Positions 57,330 to 64,000 of a stretch of DNA of 64,000 bases are shown here, one piece after another. A model generated the notes under the pieces. The model did no database searches and was not told the origin of the DNA. It saw nothing but the letters and a program-made list of their open reading frames with translations. This stretch comes from Francisellaceae bacterium UBA6186 (GTDB taxonomy: Bacteria; Pseudomonadota; Gammaproteobacteria; UBA6186; Azoamicaceae), in contig DITK01000027.1 in the NCBI GenBank assembly GCA_002422785.1, forward strand, positions 24,612 through 88,611, written 5' to 3'. A program made the translations under genes and the position numbers. Each line of letters opens with the position of its first letter. Positions within the stretch are counted from its first letter, which is position 1.

Positions 57330-58607
57330 TTAAATAACAAATTCTGGTAATTTTTTATTTACCATGTGTTTTTCTAAATAAACATACTGGGGTATGCCGT
57401 TATGATATGGTGGATAATCTTCCCCTGCGATTAAAGGCAGGATATATTCTCGGCATTTATTCGTGATCCCAAAACCATCGTTACTAATAAAATCTTTAGG
57501 TAATTGTTTTTCTATATTAGCAATTTCGCTTAAATTAGCCACTTGTATTTCCCAGGTATAAGGGTTGTTATTAGTTCGTACAATAATTGGCATAACCCCA
57601 TTTTTACCAGCTATTGCCATCTCAACGGCTGCTTTTCCTAGTGCATACGCTTGTTCAACATCTATCTTTGATGCAATATGGCGTGCTGATCTTTGTAAAT
57701 AATCAGCTACTGCCCAATGAGTTTTAAATTTTAACTGTTCTTGAATAATATTTGCTAATAGGGGAGCGACTCCCCCTAGTTGTACATGTCCGAATTGATC
57801 GGCAGATTTTATATCGATAAAGCTATTGATTGATTGACCATTGCTACTTTTGATACCTTCTGAGGCGACGATTACACAGTAGCCAAATTGGTTGACGCAA
57901 TGATCAACTTTATTGCAAAATTTTGTGTGATCGAATGGAATTTCTGGGAATAAAATGATATGAGGTGCTTTCGAGCCATCGTTGGCTATTATTCCACTAG
58001 CTGCTGCGATCCATCCAGCATGTCTTCCCATCACTTCTAAAATAAAAACTTTAGTAGAGTTTTTTGCCATAGAAGCTACATCTAAACTTGCTTCTAAGGT
58101 AGAAATTGCCACATATTTTGCAACAGAACCAAATCCTGGGCAGTTATCAGTAAAAGCTAAATCGTTATCTATCGTTTTGGGTATCCCAATACAAGTAACT
58201 GGGTAATCTAACTTTTTGCCTATTTGAGAAATTTTATATGCAGTATCCTGAGAATCTCCGCCACCATTATAAAAAAAATAACCAATGTTATGTGCTTTAA
58301 ATACTTGAATTAAACGTTGATATTCATGAATATTTTCTTCAAAATTTTTTAATTTATAACGACAAGAGCCAAATGCACCAGCTGGAGTATACCGTAATTT
58401 AGCGATGTTTGATGATGGTTCTAATGATAAATCTATTAATTCTTCTTGTAAAATGCCTATAATACCATTAAGACCGGCGTATATTTGACCGATAGACTTG
58501 GATTGTTTATTAATCTTGTGTATTGTTTCTATAACTCCACAAGCGGTAGAGTTAATAACGGCAGTTACGCCACCAGATTGAGCATATATGGCATTAATAT
58601 TTTTCAT
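57330..58607 (-). CDS. pfp: Pyrophosphate-type 6-phosphofructokinase
   Basis: This enzyme phosphorylates fructose 6-phosphate. The 425-residue protein has AQSGGVTAVINST at its start, the phosphoryl-donor site YNGGGDSQDTA, GIPKTIDNDL, and CPGFGSVAKYVA with EVMGRHAGWIAAASG. The GGGDSxDTA site and the length point to the PPi-dependent group rather than the ATP enzyme of E. coli (320 residues, GGDGS). PPi-PFK is reversible and saves ATP, common in Legionellales. The donor preference is inference from motif. Confidence 0.87.
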   Translation of the reverse strand: MKNINAIYAQSGGVTAVINSTACGVIETIHKINKQSKSIGQIYAGLNGIIGILQEELIDLSLEPSSNIAKLRYTPAGAFGSCRYKLKNFEENIHEYQRLIQVFKAHNIGYFFYNGGGDSQDTAYKISQIGKKLDYPVTCIGIPKTIDNDLAFTDNCPGFGSVAKYVAISTLEASLDVASMAKNSTKVFILEVMGRHAGWIAAASGIIANDGSKAPHIILFPEIPFDHTKFCNKVDHCVNQFGYCVIVASEGIKSSNGQSINSFIDIKSADQFGHVQLGGVAPLLANIIQEQLKFKTHWAVADYLQRSARHIASKIDVEQAYALGKAAVEMAIAGKNGVMPIIVRTNNNPYTWEIQVANLSEIANIEKQLPKDFISNDGFGITNKCREYILPLIAGEDYPPYHNGIPQYVYLEKHMVNKKLPEFVI

Positions 58608-58627
58608 GATAAAACAGATCCTTAGTA

Positions 58628-59194
58628 ATGTATAACCTAATATATCAACTGTATAAATTAATAAAAAGCTTTATAAAGTTATTTTTATTAAAAATCAAGC
58701 CAGAAGATATTTTATATTCAAAGTTGTTATTAATAATACTTCTTTTCATAGATTTAATTATTAATTATGCAGCTAATGTCATTGGTATTAAAATATTTAA
58801 TATAGTTGATAAGAAACATTTAAATCTTGTGCCACTATCTTTCTTGCAATCCACGGTTATTTTATTAGCTATCATATTTGTTCTTTGGTCTATTATCTAC
58901 AGTGTCTTAATATTTTATAAAAAACAAAATAGGTTAGTGCAAATTTTAACTAGTTTACTCGCTGTTGATATTATTCTTAGATTGCTGTTAATGTGTAGCA
59001 TCTATACATTGAAGTATTCTGTATTGGCGGCTTTAATATTATTTATCCCTTTAATGTATTGGGAATTTGTATTATATATTTTTATATTTTCTAATGGATT
59101 TGATATTAATTATTTAAGATCAGGAATTTTCGCTCTAATTTATATGATTATACAACATAATTTGAGTGGCATATTGTCGCATTATTTAATGTAA
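58628..59194 (+). CDS. Membrane protein of unknown function upstream of mpl
   Basis: The protein has 188 residues with five predicted helices (about 30-50, 70-98, 106-128, 133-155, 160-180) and a basic N-terminus. No motif is recognised. Its closest visual match is to small YIP1-like membrane proteins, but that is weak. It lies 20 bases from the divergent phosphofructokinase start and 14 bases before mpl, so it is probably co-transcribed with mpl. Confidence 0.7.
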   Translation: MYNLIYQLYKLIKSFIKLFLLKIKPEDILYSKLLLIILLFIDLIINYAANVIGIKIFNIVDKKHLNLVPLSFLQSTVILLAIIFVLWSIIYSVLIFYKKQNRLVQILTSLLAVDIILRLLLMCSIYTLKYSVLAALILFIPLMYWEFVLYIFIFSNGFDINYLRSGIFALIYMIIQHNLSGILSHYLM

Positions 59195-59208
59195 ACCAGG
59201 ATTTATTT

Positions 59209-60564
59209 ATGCATGTTCATTTATTAGGGATTGCAGGTACTTTTATGGCAAGCCTTGCATTATTAGCTAAACAATTAGGTTTTAAAGTCACTGGTCAAGA
59301 TCAAAATATCTATCCACCTATGAGTACTCAGCTAGCTAATGCTCAAATAGATTTTACAGAAAGTTACGATATAGCTAGTTTACCTGTCCAACCAGATTTA
59401 ATAATTATTGGTAATGTAATGCGTCGCGGCATGCCGATTATCGAGCATATTTTAGATAATGGTTTACCTTTTATGTCTGGACCTGAATTTTTAGCTAAAT
59501 TTATTTTAAAACAACAACATGTTTTAGTTGTAAGTGGTACTCATGGTAAAACTACCACCACTAGTATGCTAGCTTGGATTTTACAGTATGCTGGATTAAA
59601 TCCAGGTTACTTAATTGGTGGAGTTGCAAAAAATTTTATATGTTCCGCTAACCTTGGTGATGGTAATTTTTTTGTTATAGAAGGCGATGAATATGATTGT
59701 GCTTTTTTTGATAAAAGATCAAAATTTATTCATTATCGTCCCAAAACTTTAATTATTAATAATATAGAGTTTGATCATGCAGATATTTTTCCAGATTTAC
59801 AGTCAATTATATTACAATTTCATTATTTGTTGCGTTTAATTCCAAGTTCAGGGGTTATAATTTTCAATCAACAAGATAATAATATTGAAAAATTGTTAAA
59901 TATGGGATCTTGGAGTAAATTACAAGAATTTTCTCTTAAGGTTAATGTAAAAAACAATATTTATAATAATTTAATAAAAAATTTGTATAATAAATTACCA
60001 TTAAGCGGTGATCATAACATTAGTAATGCTTTGGCAGCTTGCATAGCTGCTATAAATATTGGATTAACTGAAGAAATAGTTGTTAATGCCATGCAACAAT
60101 TTAAAGGGGTGGTTAGAAGATTAGAGTATAAAGGTTGCTATCGTGGTATTAATATTTATGATGATTTTGCTCATCACCCAACTGCGATTAAAGTTACTGT
60201 TAATGCATTAGCTGCTATTATACAAAAAAATCAACATGGCCAACATAATAGTAAACCACATAAAATTATAGCGGTAGTTGATTTAGGATCTAATACTTTA
60301 AAAATGGGGGTTAATAATAAAGATTTAATAACTGCCGTTAAATATGTAGATCAACTATATTTGTATGCTGAGCTTAATAAAATTACTTGGGATATTGCAG
60401 GGTTTTTTAAGCAGTTGCATAAGCCAGGTAAAATTTGTAGTAATCTTGATGATTTAATTCGTACTTTAAATAATCAGCTACAAGCTGGTGATTATTTGTT
60501 GTTTATGAGTAACGGTAGTTTGGCTAAAGCCTCTGATTCTTTAGTCTCAATGCTAGATAATTAA
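59209..60564 (+). CDS. mpl: UDP-N-acetylmuramate:L-alanyl-gamma-D-glutamyl-meso-diaminopimelate ligase
   Basis: Mpl joins the recycled tripeptide from old murein to UDP-MurNAc, a cell-wall recycling step. The 451-residue Mur ligase starts HVHLLGIAGTFMASLALLAK, then ATP loop VVSGTHGKTTTTSMLAW, the Mpl-type FIEGDEYDCAFFDKRSKF-like stretch (IEGDEYDCAFFDKRSKF), NNIEFDHADIF and DDFAHHPTAI. FDKRSKF and the PLSGDHN site are typical of Mpl rather than MurC. It shows that peptidoglycan recycling is still active. Confidence 0.96.
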   Translation: MHVHLLGIAGTFMASLALLAKQLGFKVTGQDQNIYPPMSTQLANAQIDFTESYDIASLPVQPDLIIIGNVMRRGMPIIEHILDNGLPFMSGPEFLAKFILKQQHVLVVSGTHGKTTTTSMLAWILQYAGLNPGYLIGGVAKNFICSANLGDGNFFVIEGDEYDCAFFDKRSKFIHYRPKTLIINNIEFDHADIFPDLQSIILQFHYLLRLIPSSGVIIFNQQDNNIEKLLNMGSWSKLQEFSLKVNVKNNIYNNLIKNLYNKLPLSGDHNISNALAACIAAINIGLTEEIVVNAMQQFKGVVRRLEYKGCYRGINIYDDFAHHPTAIKVTVNALAAIIQKNQHGQHNSKPHKIIAVVDLGSNTLKMGVNNKDLITAVKYVDQLYLYAELNKITWDIAGFFKQLHKPGKICSNLDDLIRTLNNQLQAGDYLLFMSNGSLAKASDSLVSMLDN

Positions 60565-60758
60565 TAATCATAACTGCCGATGCTTAAGACTAATATTATA
60601 AGGTTAAGACAATATAAAAAAATAATTATAATTACACAACAGTTTTTCAACTTAGTAAAATAAAAGTTAACTATGAGCTTTATTATAGCTATATATCATT
60701 AAAAACTTTGCCTATCCCCAAAATCATAAATCAATTGATATCCAATAGGACTAAATAT

Positions 60759-62696
60759 ATGAGAGAAGAAAGTAACATTCCACTATTATTCAATAAGAAC
60801 TTAAATAGAAAAGATGTAACATTGCTAATTAAAGAACTTGTAAAATACGTTAATGCTAACAATGGAACTAATAATTGCGTTAGAGTTGCTCTTAGAGTTA
60901 TGGAAATTTTAAGAGATGGAAAACAAAATACATCACCAGTATCTAAGCAACCTCTTACAGGGGAATTTAATCCAGAAGTTAGAAATGGTAGAATTGTAAC
61001 CACATCTATTTTTGTGAAGGATCTGCTGGAAATGCAAAATAATGAATCTAAGCAACAGGATTATGGCAAAGATTTTTATAATATTGATTGTCCAGAAGAA
61101 TATATTGATTTAACAGAAGAAAATAAAATTATTCTAGAAAAAATCAGGTTTAAAAAAGCTTGCAGGGAAGATTTTATTGAAATTTTACAAAGCTTACCAA
61201 AAGATAAATATAATAGATCTTTTGGTTTGATGCTTTATACGCATCCTCCGAAACAAATCGGCGGTAATTTTATCTTAGGGCATATAGCAAATTTTTATGT
61301 GGATGCTAATAATCAAGTATATTTTATAGATGCTCAAAATCATCAAGATCCTGAAAGTTGGGTGACAACCGAACCAGCAAATGACGGTTATATACCAGAG
61401 TTATTTTATTTAGAATACCCATTAAAGCCAAACGAAATACTTACTATAATTAAAGCCGAATCACTAGAGGTCAGGTCGCCAGACGTGGCAGAAACCATAT
61501 GCTCGATTAAACCAGAAGTAGAAACAACAAAACAAAATAGTATTGTTCAACTATCGACGCTCAACATATCACCACCCGCTAAAAGAATCAGGGATTCGAA
61601 AGATAAATATACAAGTAGTATTGCGAAAAAACCCAAAATCATAACGAAGACTCTCCAAAGTGAATTCATAGATGCTGCCTATAAGAATAATATCGAGGCA
61701 ATCAAAACTTTTATTCAACAAGGAATAGATATTAATACGCTAGATGAATCAAAACAGAACGCACTAATGATAGCCGCTTATTATGGCTATCATGAATTAG
61801 TAGCAACTCTTTTGCTGGTTGGCAATATCGATATAAATGCTTGTCAAAATGTCGGGTATACCGCCTTAATGTTGGCTGCACAAAGCCCACATACTGAAAT
61901 AATGCAAATGCTGTTATCCATACCCTATATAGATATCAGTCTCAGTTCAATACCAATGAAACAATACGAAAATAAACAGTATAATGCCTTAGAGTTATAT
62001 GACTTAGCATGCCCAAAAAAAACCATACGTCCAGATGCCAATATTATTAATTTATTTGCGAATGCAGCAAGGATATGTATAGCATTTACAGATTGTCAAA
62101 AATCAGGCAGCAAAAAACTATCATTAATCAAAGCTGTAAAATACGGAAATCCAGATCTGTTTAGAGCTATTTTGCAATCTCCTGCGCCTATAGATATGGT
62201 TGATGTTAATGAAAAAACAGCATCTGGAGATACAGCTTTATTGATGGCTATAAAGATAGCTGATTATAGTCGTTTATGTATATTTGAAGCTCTGTTATCA
62301 TTTCCAAATATCGATTTAACCATTAGAGATAATAATGGTCAAACTGCTATAGATCTATTAAAAGACATGAAGTATCAAGGATCCAACGGCCTTTATTATA
62401 GAAAATTGCAACAATTACAAAACAAAGAGTATTTGCAGCCGAATAATGAATCGTCGCAGCCGAACAAGGAATCGTCGCAGCGGAAAAAAACACCGAAACA
62501 TAATAGTATTCTTTACAAATTGGAACAATTAAACAGCTCCCAATATGACTATGTTTCTAATTCATGGACACTTTTAGCAAGTAGCAGAAGCTTGGGAACT
62601 GAGTATACTATTAAAGATAGATCATTTGAGCATGAACCACAAGCCAGCAAAACTTTTATACCAACTTCGCTTAGACATGTACCGTATGCGCCATAA
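60759..62696 (+). CDS. Papain-fold toxin-like protein with ankyrin repeats, candidate Dot/Icm effector
   Basis: This 645-residue protein starts with a domain resembling the papain-fold toxin (Tox-PL) family. There is a Cys in NNCVRVALRVMEIL (Cys40), a His in GHIANFYV (His175) and an Asp in VYFIDAQ (Asp191), the spaced C-H-D triad and the 'G-H-x-x-N...V-Y-F-I-D-x-Q' ending of that family. A Lys/Arg patch follows (KRIR at about 275 and KKPK at about 290), like a bipartite nuclear signal. Ankyrin repeats span about 300-395 (QNALMIAAYYGYHELVATLL, YTALMLAAQSPHTEIMQMLL) and 452-535. A short direct repeat (QPNNESS, QPNKESS, QRKKT) precedes the tail. ATG 60759 has AGGA 8 bases upstream; a TTG at 60708 does not. 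There is no signal peptide. Protease, deamidase or another thiol activity remains open. Confidence 0.65.
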   Translation: MREESNIPLLFNKNLNRKDVTLLIKELVKYVNANNGTNNCVRVALRVMEILRDGKQNTSPVSKQPLTGEFNPEVRNGRIVTTSIFVKDLLEMQNNESKQQDYGKDFYNIDCPEEYIDLTEENKIILEKIRFKKACREDFIEILQSLPKDKYNRSFGLMLYTHPPKQIGGNFILGHIANFYVDANNQVYFIDAQNHQDPESWVTTEPANDGYIPELFYLEYPLKPNEILTIIKAESLEVRSPDVAETICSIKPEVETTKQNSIVQLSTLNISPPAKRIRDSKDKYTSSIAKKPKIITKTLQSEFIDAAYKNNIEAIKTFIQQGIDINTLDESKQNALMIAAYYGYHELVATLLLVGNIDINACQNVGYTALMLAAQSPHTEIMQMLLSIPYIDISLSSIPMKQYENKQYNALELYDLACPKKTIRPDANIINLFANAARICIAFTDCQKSGSKKLSLIKAVKYGNPDLFRAILQSPAPIDMVDVNEKTASGDTALLMAIKIADYSRLCIFEALLSFPNIDLTIRDNNGQTAIDLLKDMKYQGSNGLYYRKLQQLQNKEYLQPNNESSQPNKESSQRKKTPKHNSILYKLEQLNSSQYDYVSNSWTLLASSRSLGTEYTIKDRSFEHEPQASKTFIPTSLRHVPYAP

Positions 62697-62786
62697 TGAC
62701 TGAGCTTACCGCTTGAAAGTCAAAACGCAATAACACGATAGTAAACTATGGTTTTAAGAGCGATCAATTTATCCTATAATAATCAA

Positions 62787-64000
62787 ATGCTTAATTTGAC
62801 CAATTTAAAAGATCATGCACTGGAATACCGTATTTATATTAATAGAGTAGTTAATGCGGTAATTATTATTGGTTGCTGCTTTTTGTTATTATTAATTCGT
62901 CTAATATATTTGCAAGTTATTCAACATGATAAATTCTTAACATTATCTTACAATAATCAAATTCGTACTGTGCCCATCGATCCGCCTAGGGGGTTGATTT
63001 TTGATAGAAATGGGGTGTTGCTTGCTGAAAATACTCCAATTTATAGTTTGGAAATAATCCCATCAAATGTTAGCAATTTATCAGAAACATTGAGTAAATT
63101 ACAACAAATTTTTAATTTGTCTGATCAGGAGATTCAAAATTTTCGTAAATTATTTAAATTTAAATATCGCTTGGAAAGTATCCCGTTAAAATCCAGATTA
63201 TCTGAAGAAGAAGTAGCTAAATTTTCGGTTAATAAACATTTATTTAATGATGTGGAAATTGTTGCTAGATTATCTAGAAATTACTTATTTGATTATGCTT
63301 TTGCTCATTTCATTGGATTTACTGGGCAAATTAGCGAGCAGGATTTAAAAAACTTAGAAATGAATAATTATCGTGGCATACATCAAATCGGTAAAACTGG
63401 TATAGAAAAAACAGCTGAAAATATATTACGTGGTAAGTCTGGTTGTAAGAAAGTAGAAACTGATGCCCGCGGACATTTAATTAGAGAGTTAGATATAACT
63501 TTACCAGTTTCTGGTGGGGATTTATATTTAACTATTGATGCTAGGTTACAAAACATGGCAGCTGAATTATTAAAAAATAGCCAAGGGGCAGTAGTTGCCA
63601 TTGAACCAAGATCAGGTGAAATCTTAACATTATTTAGCAACCCTAGCTTTAGTGCTAATTTATTTGCTAGGGGTATGGATCAGCAATCCTATTCAGTACT
63701 ACAAAATTCACCCGATCATCCTCTTTTCAATAGAGCAATTAGTGGTCAATATCCGCCTGGTTCGATTGTTAAGCCATTAATGGCATTGCAAGCACTAGAG
63801 CATCATATAGTTACTCCAAATTTTATACTTTATGATCCTGGTTATTATAAATTAAAAAATGATGAAAGATTATATCGCGGCTGGAAAAAACAAGGCCATG
63901 GATTTATTGATTTAGAAAATGCTATAGCACAAAGTTGTGGTACTTATTTTTATTATATTGCAGATAAATTAGGGATTGATAGAATGCACGAAATTTTAAG
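62787..64000 (+). CDS. mrdA: Penicillin-binding protein 2 (peptidoglycan transpeptidase), 3' end missing
   Basis: MrdA (PBP2) cross-links peptidoglycan with RodA in the elongasome. The first 404 codons are in the window. They show a single N-terminal membrane anchor (AVIIIGCCFLLLLIRLIYL), the dimerisation motif PIDPPRGLIFDRNGVLLAEN, GKTGIEKTAENILRG, and the active-site SxxK in QYPPGSIVKPLMAL. An SCGTYFY site follows as the SxN-type region. ATG 62787 is chosen to match the usual short cytoplasmic tail; an in-frame ATG at 62748 would add 13 residues. The gene runs past the right edge. Confidence 0.93.
   Translation, partial: MLNLTNLKDHALEYRIYINRVVNAVIIIGCCFLLLLIRLIYLQVIQHDKFLTLSYNNQIRTVPIDPPRGLIFDRNGVLLAENTPIYSLEIIPSNVSNLSETLSKLQQIFNLSDQEIQNFRKLFKFKYRLESIPLKSRLSEEEVAKFSVNKHLFNDVEIVARLSRNYLFDYAFAHFIGFTGQISEQDLKNLEMNNYRGIHQIGKTGIEKTAENILRGKSGCKKVETDARGHLIRELDITLPVSGGDLYLTIDARLQNMAAELLKNSQGAVVAIEPRSGEILTLFSNPSFSANLFARGMDQQSYSVLQNSPDHPLFNRAISGQYPPGSIVKPLMALQALEHHIVTPNFILYDPGYYKLKNDERLYRGWKKQGHGFIDLENAIAQSCGTYFYYIADKLGIDRMHEIL

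Noticed and set aside
1..64000. CRISPR array, prophage, intact insertion sequence or replication origin
   Set aside because: No spaced direct repeats, no integrase or phage structural genes, no intact transposase with terminal repeats and no DnaA-box cluster were seen.

Overview
The window looks like part of the chromosome of an AT-rich (about 30 % GC by eye), host-associated gammaproteobacterium of the order Legionellales, close to the Coxiellaceae/Rickettsiella side. The main reason is the block at 18.5-23 kb. It holds dotA and icmV on the minus strand, diverging from icmW and icmX, which is the classic Dot/Icm type IVB secretion arrangement. Supporting signs are rpoS, a lysine-rich histone H1-like protein, candidate effectors with eukaryotic-type domains (an OTU-like protease and a papain-fold/ankyrin protein) and a complete biotin locus. 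Genes are tightly packed, often overlapping by 1-35 bases. There is no CRISPR array and no intact insertion sequence.

Layout: 0-6.6 kb holds a photolyase cut by the window edge, a RAP-domain repeat protein, clpB with a heat-shock-type promoter, and a frameshifted Rpn/PD-(D/E)XK nuclease gene. 6.6-11.4 kb holds rhomboid, O-antigen ligase, WecA-like and WbpM-like genes for surface polysaccharide. 11.4-18.5 kb holds argS, gph, an exported NlpC/P60-like protein read from a tRNA-Leu promoter, an MFS transporter, fabI and a thiolase. 18.5-24.4 kb is the Dot/Icm block plus an unknown polytopic membrane protein. 24.4-33.5 kb holds rpoS, a pilin-like gene, lolC-lolD, comEC, msbA, lpxK and a Trm112-like gene. 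33.5-40.3 kb holds nadK, grpE, dnaK, dnaJ, dapB and an AGCS symporter. 40.3-43.4 kb is an accessory patch: a second IcmX-like gene, a decayed DOT1-like methyltransferase and the OTU-like protein. 43.4-46.3 kb holds hinT, hslU, hslV and an FtsN-like gene. 46.5-52.8 kb holds a phasin-like gene and the biotin genes bioB / bioF-bioH-bioC-bioD-bioA. 53-64 kb holds rpsO, pnp, a CoA-binding protein, the H1-like gene, a MenA-like prenyltransferase, a PPi-type phosphofructokinase, mpl, the papain-fold/ankyrin protein and the start of mrdA (PBP2).

Read together, these genes describe an intracellular bacterium. It builds an LPS envelope (msbA, lpxK, lolCD, waaL, wecA-like, wbpM-like). It recycles and makes peptidoglycan (mpl, mrdA, dapB). 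It keeps a full chaperone and protease set (clpB, grpE-dnaK-dnaJ, hslVU), makes its own biotin, and probably injects effectors through Dot/Icm. The points most worth a second look are the papain-fold/ankyrin and OTU candidate effectors, the methyltransferase remnant next to the OTU gene, the IcmX paralogue, the bacterial RAP/octotricopeptide-like protein, and the 9-bp repeat array between the divergent icm operons. All function calls rest on motif recognition in the translated sequence; no database search was possible.
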